Source: Nereocystis luetkeana
Taxonomy: Eukaryota; Sar; Phaeophyceae; Laminariales; Laminariaceae
Assembly (NCBI GenBank): GCA_031213475.1
Contig: JARUPZ010000026.1
Span: 4,854,823-4,918,822 of the forward strand
Length of the DNA: 64,000 nt
Reading direction: 5' to 3'
Notes under the pieces: model-generated
Databases searched by the model: none
What the model was told of the DNA's origin: nothing
Seen by the model: the letters and a program-made list of their open reading frames with translations, nothing else
In this document: positions 46,340 to 57,210 of the stretch, one piece after another
Layout: each line of letters starts with the position of its first letter
How positions within the stretch are numbered: the stretch's first letter is position 1
Position numbers and translations under genes: made by a program

Positions 46340-49300
46340 GGGGGTGCACCCCAACTGGTTAATTATTTGGCCGAGAATTCACTCGTGACAGATGTTCGTA
46401 TGCAAACGAAAGAAGAAAACCGAGGGAAATATGAGCGGGAAGGAGTCATACCCACGAAGCCTGTCTCCCTCCTGTACCTACTTCGTGCCTCACCTCTGCC
46501 CGCTCCATTCACTGTCGTTGCTCCTTCCTTCTTTTCACATGCTTCTGTAACTTCTACTCCCAATTCCTCGGCCGCGTCCAGGATCCATTCCCAACGCAAT
46601 CGATGTGAGTCTATCTTCCACCCGCTCCCGGCTCCTTCTCGCTTCCAGGCAACCCCTGAGCTTTGTAGCGGATTGCCCTCCACGAAATGGCGGCCTGCGT
46701 GATCACCGAGACGACTTACTTGTAGATGGCGTTCCTCCACCTATCCATTGCTCGGCATTGACCCTGCATCCCTCTACCCCACGACGCTTGCAGCCAGCTG
46801 GGCGATACATATGACACCCTCCCCCCCTAGGCGCCCAACGTTTTTCATTCCAAAAGTGGCACGGTGGTTGATCTGTTTGTCGAAGGAGACGTGTTCCGGA
46901 CGAGCGTATAGTTTACGCTTGCGAGCTTCGAAGGTAGAGGAAGCAGGCGCATCGTGGATAGCCCCACCTCCTCGTAGATGTACGTGCGCTTGTGGGTCTG
47001 CATGGGTGACACCCATGAGGATGGACGCCTCCCTGCACTCTCGGTCCGGAGCATCCCGAAGACCTCCTCTCGCCTCGACTACGTCCACCCGCAGATTCCT
47101 ATCCACCTTGAAGGGTACCCCGCTCTCAACTGCGTGCGGAACCCCCATTCGCTTCAGCGTACAGGAGATCGCGTGGAGAATCGGTTGGAGTTGGTCCACC
47201 TGCGCCGCGGATCTGGGATAAATGCGTGCGTGTCGGTAGTCCACATCGACTGCATTACAGCAGGGGCATTTCACTGTCACGCGTTCATCACTCTCCATGA
47301 GGCGCCCAACAATTCCCACGAATCAAGATGCTGGTGCAACCCCGAGCGAGCCCATTGACCGCGCTCGCAGGAATGCGGTTGCTTCTGCCCCTTGTAGGCT
47401 CCTGGTGTCGAGCGTTGGTTTCTCCCCCCCCTAACGGGCCGTCCAGTCAAGGGCAGGCGTGCGGTCTTCGAAAGCTGGTCCAAATAAACTGTGTGCGCGT
47501 CGTTCCGGCCCTGGTCGACCATCTTGCCTAACTTAGGTTGGGTTTCCCTAGAGTTGGGGAGATACGGCGTCATGCGTCGCTAGCATGCTGGCATTTGGAG
47601 GCCTTGGGGACTGGTCCCCTTGTACGGCTAGTACCCGTTCCGACCAGAATTCGGGGGCGATGCCTGCCATCGCTTCCTTCGTTACCCCTGCGTGTCTCGA
47701 ATCTCCCGCAGGCTACCTCCGAGCTGAGACACTATGCTCGATTTGGGGTGCTTCCTCCTCGCCCGGTCTCCTAGTGGTTCAGTGAGGTCTGCCAGACCCT
47801 CCAGCAGAATCCCAACCCTGCTGTCAATAACGGGAGGCATTCGCTTCGCTTCCGTCGACGGCAGCCCTAACCCTCCCACTCTCGTAGAAAGTCGTGTTTG
47901 TGCTTGCTGGTGAGGTTGAAATATCAGCAGAATGCCAGGGCACAACTCTCCGACAACCGACTGTACCTCCGCCACGCCGGGTAGCTCGAGAGCTTTGTCC
48001 GGTACACCCTCTGCGCTCCCTTGCCTGCCCTCCTACAAGCTTCGAGGGCAGCCCCGTGTCCAGAGCTCTTGCGAGGTAGCTTGCCCTCTGCCCGAGGGGT
48101 TCGATGGCCATGAGGACTACCGGTTGCTCGTCCGACATGTTAGCGAGGTAGCGCGCAAGGCAATCCGCTCCCTCATCCTTCGCTAGCTCCATGTCTCGCT
48201 CCAGCACGTATTCGTATGTGCCGATTGAGAAACCAACCACCGTTACCCCGCCTTCGTCTGCAATGCGGGCATGGACGCTTTCCAGGGGCGCCATCTCCTC
48301 GGCCGTCGGGGAGTGCCCTGTCTGTGGTAGTGCCACGGTCTTGGCGGTGTTGACCACGATGCTGGTGTCTCCTATTAATATTTCTCGCCGGAGGCAGACG
48401 AATGCTCTACCCGGGCTCTAACCGTGTTGGTCGTGACCCCCTTCAGGCAGAGGGAAACATCATCCACGTGCGCGAAGGCTTCCACCCTTTCCTCCTCGAA
48501 CTCCTCTCTGGAACGCTTCAGCCCCTGTCGTACCAGACAGAACATTGCCGGTCCCATGCGGTTGCCCTGATGGGCACCGCTGGTGAAGCCGATCGTCCTG
48601 GGTCTCCCTCGATTCCATCCGAAACACGCCTCAGTAGGTCTTGCATCATATCGATTGGCCACTAACGGTGTGAGCGGTCGCACGCAGTTGGCCTCCTCCT
48701 CAAGCACCGCCGTCTTTTTTCACCGTGTTAAAGTCGTTGGGGTAGTCGGTGATATCGATCTAGTTGCCCGTTCCGTGCAGCGTTCGTGCCCTCAGCCCCA
48801 CACGCTCAGCTTCTCCGGGTACGTAGACCCCCAAACCGCCAAACCTCTCTTTTGATCTAGTTCAACCCCGGCCGCCACCATCGCATGACCCCTGCGGCGA
48901 CAAGCCTTCTCCGTGACTTGCCCCCGCAAGCCGGCGGACGCTTTTCCCCCAATGCGTTGAGGGTCGACTGCAATAATACCTGCCATAACTCAGGCGGTAG
49001 CGCGCCCGGCTCGTTGACGATACTCCGCCAGACGGCTGTCATGCTCCAGCCAAACCCCTCCCGCCCGAGGTCGATGTGGATGATGGACTGCAAGTGCGTC
49101 AACCATTTACCGTCATTTACAGGGCCCGATCGATAGGGCGCTGCGGGATCTGACGATGTCGAAAGAGCCTCGGAGGCGTACTCGTTATCCGGACGCCACG
49201 GAGGGGCATTTCCGTCTCCGGTGGCGCTCGCTAGCACTGTAGCTGTCGCGGTGGCAGACACGACGGCGTAGTCTTCGGGGGGTGACTTGGCCACCAGCGT

Positions 49301-50080
49301 GTTCCACCTCTCCCGGTCTCCAGCTATGCATGGCTCTGCCAGACAGTTACCTACTACCAGGTACCACTTTGATCCCTCCCTCGTAGCGACAAACCGACGA
49401 CGCCGGTTTGACCTCCCCCTGCTCCGGCGTTTCTTGGGTGGCCTCCCGTCGCCTCTGGTCTCGTTGCCTAGGGTACGGCATCAGCCATGGGATCAGGAGG
49501 ACTGTGTCCCCGCTTTCCACCAACGCAAACCCCTGTCGACTCTTGATGCGGTCGTCTGGCGAGTATAGAGCAGGGTCGGCATGAGGTACCATAACTTGAT
49601 GGCTTGCAGGAGCGAGCTCGGCGTTGCCGATTCCCTGTTCGGCCAGTGATCTTCCCTGGCATGGTTAAAGATGCCAAGCAAATGACTTCTCAGGCGCGCG
49701 TGTGCGCGCCCGCCCACTGCAGCTGCGCTATTCCCCCGGTTGCGAGACGTTGCCCCACGTCATCCAAGGAATCGAGTGGGGATCCTATACCCAGGCTGGT
49801 CTTGTCCCACCCGTCCCATGCGTGCGCCCCGACTGCGAAGACCCGGGCCCACTTGAACCGCTGCCTCCAGCGCGTCCCGCCTTGGGTGCTGGGCTGCGCC
49901 GCTGCTTGCTGGGCAGCGGAGTGGTACTGGTGCCGCGCCTTTCGCGACGGCCTTAATCGCACAGCAGGCCTAGAGCATGTGGCGTCCTTGTCCACATGGA
50001 AAACGTACGGCCGAGTGCCCGAGCTAGAGCGTTCTCCGATAGACCCCGCACACAACGTCTCGCCGGGTGTCGCCTAGGAA
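46340..50080 (-). mobile_element. decayed non-LTR retrotransposon
   Basis: Read on the minus strand, successive open segments follow each other in retroelement order: 49294-48857 (upstream part with VNEPGALPPELWQVLLQ), 48707-48375 (reverse-transcriptase palm), 48357-47824 and 47975-47682 (connection), and 47319-46774 (C-terminal, with CPCCNAVDVDYRHAR as a possible zinc knuckle). They lie in different frames with stops between, so it is inactive. The extent of the 5' part beyond 50.1 kb is unclear. Confidence 0.65.
48375..48707 (-). pseudogene. reverse-transcriptase palm fragment
   Basis: GAHQGNRMGPAMF at about 48578-48540 corresponds to the conserved QQGDPLGP motif, and FAHVDDVSL with VDD at about 48470-48462 to the catalytic Y/F-x-DD box. 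The fragment is cut by frameshifts at both ends. Function would have been reverse transcription; now a relic. Confidence 0.65.
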
Positions 50081-51652
50081 AAACCGGGGGGCGCGTGCCG
50101 CCCCCAAGTCCCCTCCGCGGCGCCCTAGAGGATCCTCCAGCTGGTGCCTTGCCGTCTGATATCCTCTGCTTCCACTTATTGGGCGCTTCGCTCTCCCTCT
50201 TCTGCTCCCTCCACCACTAGTTACAGTCCCTCTGGTGTCGGCTTCTCCTGCACCTTTGCTACCCCCCCCCCCTTCTCTGCTAGGTTCGATCCCTCTACCC
50301 CCCCTAGCGTTCCCCCGGCCTGCTGACGAGGGTGGTGTACTACCTCCAGGCCTGCAAATTCGCCCCGTACTGTTGTCGGCTCATTTCCCTGCGCTAGATG
50401 TTTCATGGGCCCTCCCTTGACTATCTCAGTCGGCCTTCTTTACTCTGGCGAGAAACCCTCCCCCCCTTGTTGCTAGGGTTGGGTACTGCCCCCCCACCCC
50501 CTCTCGCTTTTTGCCGACGCGGTCTCAGGCCTTTCCCGGGGGGCTCCGGGTGTTTCGCTGACGCAGTATTCCTTCTTCCCGCGTTATGGTGTATCTCTGT
50601 GACACCCGGAGCTGCGCGTTCTTGCTCCAGCTGTTCCCACATTGTATGGTAGCTCTCCAGCGCCAGTCCCGTTCCTCTTGGTGAAGCGGCCATCTCCACC
50701 GGAAAGAGATGCAGCGCGACACCTTCCTCCAGGGAGATTTGAACCCCGAGGGCCCAGAAAACGTTACTTCCACTCGTCGTCGAGGCCCGCCAGATATTCC
50801 CGGACGTGAGGCCCAACTGAGACCAGTTCTGCTTGTTAGCTGTATAAAAATATTTCTGTGACCGGATAACGAATGCGGCGAACAGCGCACTATAGCGGCC
50901 AGCGGCCGCGTACCATTCTCCCTGTGCGGGGGAAATCGAGGTAAGCCCCATGAAGCAGACCCAGAACATCACTAAGCGGTGAGCGCAAGAGAAATGAAGA
51001 GGATGGGCTCCTCCCCTGGGCACATACGATGAGCTTGAGCGAGCTGCAAAATTTAAACGACGATTGCCAAGTGTACAGCCGGCCCCGGTTCAGTAGTTAC
51101 GTCCCGCTGAAAGAGGTTGGCGAACTGCATGGTGTCCCTCAACTCCTCCCACCTACCCCCGGCTCGGTCGTTGGCGTCCCGCTAGCAAGCTCCGCCCAAA
51201 GGAAGGGGTTCGCTTCCCCCCACCCATTCGAAGCGACAAGCGACGCAGCACCGCGGGACCGCGTGCCCTCGCGCGATGCGGTCCACTCGCCCCCAACATG
51301 CAGCGGACGTGCTCCCTGCCCTCCGTGAGAGCACCCACCGGACGGGTAACCCCGCACGTGAGTGAGTGAGGGCCTCCCGACGCCTGAGTAGAAAAGTAAT
51401 GAGCTCGGCCCGTGCTATTAATTCTGCAGATTTCGCGTTGGAGGGGAACGTCGTCACTGCACGCGTTCTGGTGAAGAGGGCGGCGTGGCACGGCAGATGG
51501 TGCCTGTGAAGGCAGCTGCCGAGATCGTGGTGGGGCTCTCCTACAAATCCAACTTGTAAGTGTTCAGTCATACTACAGCAGTAGTTACTGAACAAAAATT
51601 GGCGTTCTAGGGGGTCTCTACGCTAGGGGGGTCACTTTTTGGTCCTTTTTTT
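50081..51652. other. GC-rich sequence, possible 5' part of the minus-strand retroelement
   Basis: A 200-aa minus-strand frame (51023-50421) is open but shows no recognisable domain. It could be the first ORF or leader of the retroelement, or unrelated. No other feature seen. Confidence 0.3.
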
Positions 51653-52512
51653 CAAGGCTTTTCGCGGGTCAGGTCAAAACTCACGGGTCGGGTCGGGTCG
51701 GGTCGGGTCGGGTCGGGTCGGGTCATACCCGCGAAACAATTGAGGTGTGTTGACTTGACCCGACCCGACCCGCGAGATTTTGAAACCATCTTGGCCTGAC
51801 CCGACCCGACCCGCGAGATCTAAAAAACTGCTGACCCGACCCGACCCGATCCGACCCGTGAGATTTGACCCGACCCGACCCGTTAGATTTCAGAAACTCC
51901 TGGCCCGACTCGACCCGACCCGCCACCTCCCGATTTACCCGTGAGATCATTTATCTTGACCCACGGGTTCGACCCGCGGATCCGGCCCGTGGGTCGACAT
52001 ATCAAAAACAATTATACACGTACTCATTGTTGTGCCCCGCAGCGATATGTGGCCAGGATGTAGTGGGTATGGATTATTTGGCGGAGTTTGAATGTTTGAA
52101 TAATATACCAAAGATGTAATATTGAGTATTAGTACGAAAGAAGCCTTTGGGTAGTGCTTCAAGTGTCGGATCCACGAGCCGGGTGCGCGTGTCCGACCCG
52201 CGCGTCAGCAAAAAACAACTCGCGGGTCATGCTGGCCCGACCCGCGAGTGACCCGTTTCTCGCGGGTCATGACCTCACCCGACCCGTGAGCTGTTCATCA
52301 CCTATTGACCCGACCTGACCCGACCCATTAGATTTGAAAAATCCTTGACCCGACCCGACCCGACGCGTGAGCTTTGAAAAAATCTTAACCTGACCTGACC
52401 CGACCGCGAGATTTGAAAACCTCTTGACCCGACCCGACCCGTGAGATTTTGAACACTTCCTGACCCGACCCGACCCAACCCGCGGGTCGGGTTATGACCC
52501 GCGTAAACCCTG
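51653..52512. mobile_element. hAT-like GGGTC-pentamer element, copy 1
   Basis: Ends CAAGGCTTTTCGCGGGTCA and, inverted, CAGGGTTTACGCGGGTCA. The interior is built of GGGTC arrays on the left and GACCC arrays on the right, spaced by GCGAGATTTTGAAA-type linkers. Flanks CTTTTTTT and ACTTTTTT resemble an 8-bp duplication. No coding capacity. About 860 bp. Confidence 0.65.
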
Positions 52513-52689
52513 ACTTTTTTCAGGGTCTTCCCCGGGATTAATCCCGTGGACCGTAGAGTCGCAGCGAACCAATCACAACAGATTGACGAAAGAGGAAATT
52601 AGGAAACGACTGGCAGAGAAGAAGTGTATAAGGAATATACTGCTGATACACGGAAGGATATTCGGTCATCTACGCTATAATAAATAATA

Positions 52690-53331
52690 ATGAGGCCAAT
52701 GGAAACGCGAAGTTCAAAAGTTTTTTTCGAATATATTGCTTTAAAAAAACAGCCGAAAAAATTCTCGGACCGCCGCTGTGGGAAAAAAAGAGAAAAATGT
52801 TTGATTTCTGTTTTTTTTCCCCCCAACGGCTACAGGCGGCGCAAATTGTTTTTTCTGCTTGCAAATTGTCAACACTGTGATCCAAACCAGCTCGTGCGAC
52901 GATCGACGCTCGATCTCGACATAGATTCAGCCCACGGCCAACCCGCTCGGTATCTGGCAAGGCCAACGACTATAGATGACGACCTCGAAGACATCAGATG
53001 GATCCATGGTCTAGGGGGCGAGAGCTTGCCGGCGGCGTCCTACCGTATCCTCCCAAACCTGAAAAAAAGTCTATTTTTTGCCGTTCGAGACGGATGGAGA
53101 AGTTTTTTCTTCTGTTTTGTGAAAACCAGCGGCCAAATGTGTTTGTATCATACGCCTGGTCAGCTCCCGCCACGTGACACCGGCCATGGTGCAAAGCCGG
53201 TGACCCTAGGGTGGGTCGGAGCCCCTAACGAGCGCACTCCGTTCAGAATTCATGACGCAATCGTTGGTTTTGTTGATCGATGTCTGTCGAGGACTCGGAA
53301 TCTCGCTGCTTCGAACCAAAGATCGGCCTGA
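52690..53331 (+). CDS. element-X protein, open frame, unknown function
   Basis: 213 codons, open to TGA. The second half matches copy A at high similarity (TSGQMCLYHTPGQL, GWVGAPNERTPF, NLAASNQRSA). Not recognised; no catalytic triad can be assigned with confidence. Conservation of the frame between copies 48 kb apart supports past coding. May be a transposase fragment. Confidence 0.35.
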   Translation: MRPMETRSSKVFFEYIALKKQPKKFSDRRCGKKREKCLISVFFPPNGYRRRKLFFLLANCQHCDPNQLVRRSTLDLDIDSAHGQPARYLARPTTIDDDLEDIRWIHGLGGESLPAASYRILPNLKKSLFFAVRDGWRSFFFCFVKTSGQMCLYHTPGQLPPRDTGHGAKPVTLGWVGAPNERTPFRIHDAIVGFVDRCLSRTRNLAASNQRSA

Positions 53332-53397
53332 GTTTTCCTCAAGCCGATGTTGGCAAGCCAATGTTGGCCCAACCTCGGCCCCAGATTTTCTTTTTTC

Positions 53398-54303
53398 CAG
53401 GGCGTTTCGCGGGTCAGGTTAAACCTCACGGGTCGGGTCGGGTCGGGTCGGGTCAGCTGACCCGACCCGACCCGCGAAAAATTTTAGGTATGTTGACTTG
53501 ACCCGACCCGACCCGCGAGATTTTGAAAGCCTCTTGACCCGACCCGACCCGACCAGTGAGATTTGAATATCTCTTGACCCGACCCGACCCGACCCGACCC
53601 GCGAGATTTCGAAACCTCCTGACCCGACCCGACCCGATCCGCCACTTTCCGACTGACCCGTGAGACACGGGTTTCATGCGGGTCGGGTCACCTTGACCCG
53701 CGAGACCATTTATCTTGACCCGAAGATTCGACCCGCGGATCTGGCCCGTAGGTGGGCACTTCAAAAACAATTTAATGTTCATTTTAGTGCCCCGAAGCGA
53801 TGTATGACCTGGCTGTAGTAGGTATGAATGGATGCAGGCATGCGTATATGAATTTGGCGGTGTTTTAGTGTCTGAAGATGATACCAAATGGGTGTTATGG
53901 AGTATTGGTACGAGAGAAGCCTTTGGGTAAGAGAGCGGGAAGTTATTCAAGTGTCGGGTCCGCGAGCCGAATGCGCGGGTCCGACCCGCGGGTCAGCAAG
54001 AAACAACTCGCGGGTCATGCTGGCCCGACTCGCGAGTGACCCGCTTCTCGCGGGTCATGACCTGACCTGACCCGTAAGCTTTTCATCACCTCTTGACCCG
54101 CCCCGATCCGACCCGTGAGATTTGAAAAACTCTTGACCCGACCTGACCCGACCCGCGAGCTTTGAAAAACTCTTGACCCAACCCGACCCGACCCGTGACA
54201 TTTTGAACACTTCCTGACCCGACCCGACCCGACCCGACCCGTGACATTTTGAATATCAAGTGACCCGACCCGCGGGTCGGGTCATGACCCGCGAAAAGCC
54301 CTG
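53398..54303. mobile_element. hAT-like GGGTC-pentamer element, copy 2
   Basis: Ends CAGGGCGTTTCGCGGGTCA and inverted CAGGGCTTTTCGCGGGTCA, a good terminal inverted repeat. Flanks CTTTTTTC and CGTTTTTC form an 8-bp target duplication with one mismatch, and the empty site is preserved in element X copy A (GCTTCTTC). CAGGG termini plus 8-bp duplication fit hAT elements. 906 bp, non-coding. Confidence 0.75.
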
Positions 54304-54525
54304 CGTTTTTCGGGCTTTTCCAAAAGTTAGGAACTTTTTTTTTTTTTACGTGGCCCATAGGAAGCGTGTTCTGAAGTTTTTTGGCGGGTATCTTTGAAAT
54401 TAATTTTTTTAACTGAAACTTCGCTGTCCCATAGGCATAGCGGATAGGTCTAAATAAGCAGTGACAAAGCACGACAGAAAAGACTAAATCACGAATGTAG
54501 ACTTGGAGCATGCGTTTCCTTTTGT

Positions 54526-54617
54526 TTTCGAGGTTTTCTTCTTTCGGGAAAGTTATGAGTGATCAATGTTGAAGATCATGCTGCATATTGTCGGATGGCA
54601 AGGGAAATAATAATAAT
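54526..54617 (+). repeat. dispersed repeat matching 6632-6722
   Basis: Inverted counterpart of the copy at 6.6 kb; shared GGTTTTCTTCTTTCGGGAAA and TGTTGAAGATCATGCTGCA. Confidence 0.65.
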
Positions 54618-54650
54618 GAATGACGGATTTTTTTACGCGTTGTTGTACGA

Positions 54651-54746
54651 GTAGAAAGCGCAGTATCGTGACGACGGGATTTTTTCCGCGGGATTAGGTT
54701 TTCGAAATCACGTGGTAAAAATCCCATCGTCATACCGCGCTTCCTA
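54651..54746. mobile_element. small hairpin MITE
   Basis: GTAGAAAGCGCAGTATCG and GACGACGGGATTTTT at the left pair with the complement of GTAGGAAGCGCGGTATGACG at the right. About 96 bp. Only copy I see. Confidence 0.55.
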
Positions 54747-54762
54747 CTTCGTAAAAATAAAT

Positions 54763-54771
54763 AAATAAATA

Positions 54772-54810
<39 letters not shown>

Positions 54811-54820
54811 CGACAACGAC
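54763..54820 (+). repeat. (AAC)n microsatellite
   Basis: About 13 AAC/ACA units followed by interrupted GAC units. Confidence 0.9.
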
Positions 54821-55202
54821 ACTGCTAGCAGCTGTCGTTAGATTCGCCGTGATTTTGTCAATCTCGTGGTGCTTTGTCATTTTGGTCAATCTGGTACGGT
54901 TAATTTACCTCGATTCCACAGTCCGCGGGGGGATTAAGCCCGGGTAAGGCCCTGCTTTTGTTTCAGCCGCTCGGAGCCACTCGGCCGAGTGGTGAGTGCT
55001 CTGTTGCTCTGCTACCTTCAGCTTTTATGTATGTATACCTTTAGGTTTCGCGATGCGCACAGTCCTTGGGGTGGGCCAAGGAAGTCCGCCAGGATCTGCA
55101 GCGGTCTAGCGACAGTCACACGAACATCGAGCTTCGGACTGGGTAGGGAGGGAACCTTGCGCGGTCCGGCTGGTGGCCTGCTCGCTTTAAGGACCGCGTG
55201 GG

Positions 55203-56863
55203 GTGGTGGTGATGTTTTTTCTTCTTATCCCCGACGCCGAGGAGTTCATCCCTCAGGCGGGACGGGCACATCACCAAGGCAGAGAGCGCTACGTGGGCAG
55301 CCGGTGGAATGGAGAGGCTAGCCACAGCGTGGGTATGCATGCACGACAGGAAGGATGGGATTGTCGGCGTGGGTTGGGACGGCTGCACCCAGCCAACGGA
55401 AACCAAGGCGCGTATCGGGCTACGAAACGGAGAGCCACTTTCGCCATAGAGAAGAAAAATAAACAAATGAAGAAAAAAAGGAGGCGGGGACGAGCCTCAC
55501 GTCGGCTGGCAAAGAAAGCAACACGCGAGGCTCGTAAGAGACAGAAGGAGGCACTTGTGGCGGTAGCGACCTACAATGTGCGCACCCTGGCTGTAAAGGG
55601 GAAGAACGGGTACGGACATGACGAGCGTGTAATGGCGAAGGAACGGCAACTCGGCTGTGACTTCATTGGCCTGCAGGAAACTCGGAGGTCCGGCAGCACG
55701 ACGTTCCGTGCGGCAGGGTATCGTGTTTTCTGTTCAGGACAGGAAACAACAGCCACCAGGCAAGGGCTGTACGGAGTAGGCCTAGCTGTCAAGGAATCGT
55801 TGTGCAGTAAGTATGTGTATACTTATCAGTTCGTTGACGAGCGGCTGATAATATCTATGCGCTTTGAACTGGCTAGCAAATGCGAGGCAGTCAATTTCGT
55901 CGTTGCGTATGCTCCAACTGATTGTACCAAGGACGCCGAACTGAAACGTATTTTCTGGCAGAAGCTGGAGTACTTGGTGGAAAAAATCCCGACGAAAAAG
56001 TGTCTGTTAGTACTGATGGATGCCAACGCGCGAACTGGACAGAGGAAGGAAGGGTGCGGTGATGATGAAAGTAGAGTGCTGGGAGCGTATGGACGTGATG
56101 TTCGTAACGATAATGGCAGACGGCTCCTGTCGTTCGCCACCAATTGCAAGTTAGCTCTCACCAACACGTTTTTCAGCACGCGCAAGGGTGGGATATCGCA
56201 TACTCACAACGGAACCAGCCCGAATGACCGTAAGCGGATCGACTACATCCTAACCCGTCAAGTCCATCGACCTAAAGTACAAGATGCTGAAGTCGTCCCA
56301 CAGCCTCCTGCCCCAGCTGAGGCTGACTCAGACCACAACATCTTGTATATCAAAGTCCGAATCCGTGGCTACTTTGCGCCCAACAGACAAATACATAGAC
56401 CGACAAAACGCCGAGAGTTCGACAGGCAACTTTTTATGTCCGATGGAAAGTGTCGTGAACGAGTAGTCGCCAGGGTCATCTCCACTCTCAACCAGCCTAT
56501 CCAGCCCCGTAATACGTCTGGTATGGTTGAGCTTTTCACTACGGCTCTTATGGATGCGGTCGAAAACGAGGTACCACCCCCTGCACGTCGCCACCGCAGA
56601 CATGGATGGTGTGAGTCTGCCGAAACCTTGGCCGCATTCATACCAGCATGGACAGCGAGGGAGGACGCACGACAATTCTTGCGTGCCCACCCCCGGGATA
56701 AAACCGCGTGGAAGACCCTGAGATCTGCGTGTGCGAACCTGCAGAAGGTGATTGCCGTAGGACTGCATGCGTACTTCGAAGCATACCTTGCCGAAACCGA
56801 ACGACTGCTAGCGAACAACGACCAGAGAGGCTTTTACAAGCACCTTAAGAGTACGGTAGGATT
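55203..56863 (+). pseudogene. LINE endonuclease (AP-type, EEP family) and N-terminus
   Basis: A basic N-terminus (KKKRRRGRASRRLAKKAT) is followed by the endonuclease: VATYNVRTL at about 55564, GLQETRR near 55667, VVAYAPTD near 55903, MDANARTG near 56017, RIDYILT near 56239 and SDHN at 56328-56339. These are the metal-binding and catalytic landmarks of the fold; the usual GD(F/W)N position reads MDANA here. It nicks target DNA to prime reverse transcription. The frame is cut at 56863 by a SINE. Confidence 0.85.
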
Positions 56864-57205
56864 TTTTATTTTATTTTTTCTCATCCCATTCATTATCTTC
56901 GTACATCTTCTTCTCTCTCCCCTTCCCACTCGTAACTCAGATCCGGGGTCACATAGCAGGCTCTTCTCCCCCCTTCCCGCTACGGTACGTGCCTTCATTT
57001 TTATCGCGAGAAGATTTCAGCCTTTTCTTCCCTCGTCGACTCGCATCGAATTGTGCCTACCCACGCAGCAAGGCGCTCTCAACAATTGAATCCTTTTTTA
57101 TTTTTATTTTTGCAAATAAAGTCAAAGTCCGACCCCCCTGGGGCTCGAACCCAGGACTCAAACAAGTAGAATTCGAGGTTAACCACTTGAACAACCGGGG
57201 CGACC
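56864..57205 (-). mobile_element. tRNA-derived SINE inserted in the LINE
   Basis: On the minus strand the head reads GGTCGCCCCGGTTGTTCAAG, then a perfect T arm CTGGGTTCGAGCCCCAG, giving A and B pol III boxes and a near-complete cloverleaf. It ends in A-rich sequence. A 5-bp duplication GGATT flanks it (56859-56863 and 57206-57210). Related bodies lie at 40845-41075 and 63415-63562. Confidence 0.8.
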
Positions 57206-57210
57206 GGATT

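Larger units (their letters stand above)
52687..54458 (+). mobile_element. Harbinger-like DNA element X, copy B
   Basis: Collinear with the complement of 4017-5097. Left end GAGGCCAATGGAAACGCGA; right end GCCCATAGGAAGCGTGTTC to GGTCTAA. Contains an open 213-aa frame and a 906-bp GGGTC element inserted between CCCCAGATTTTC and GGGCTTTTCC. Confidence 0.6.

Noticed and set aside
51431-51556. Possible isolated exon (CTGCAG acceptor, frame open to a stop at TTGTAA)
   Set aside because: Only one frame is open, no partner exon fits and no family is recognisable.
51653-54303. CRISPR-like array
   Set aside because: Units are pentamers and short linkers without unique spacers, bounded by transposon-type inverted ends.
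56864-57205. Functional tRNA gene
   Set aside because: Although the T arm is perfect, it is the head of a longer A-tailed insert with target duplication, hence a SINE.
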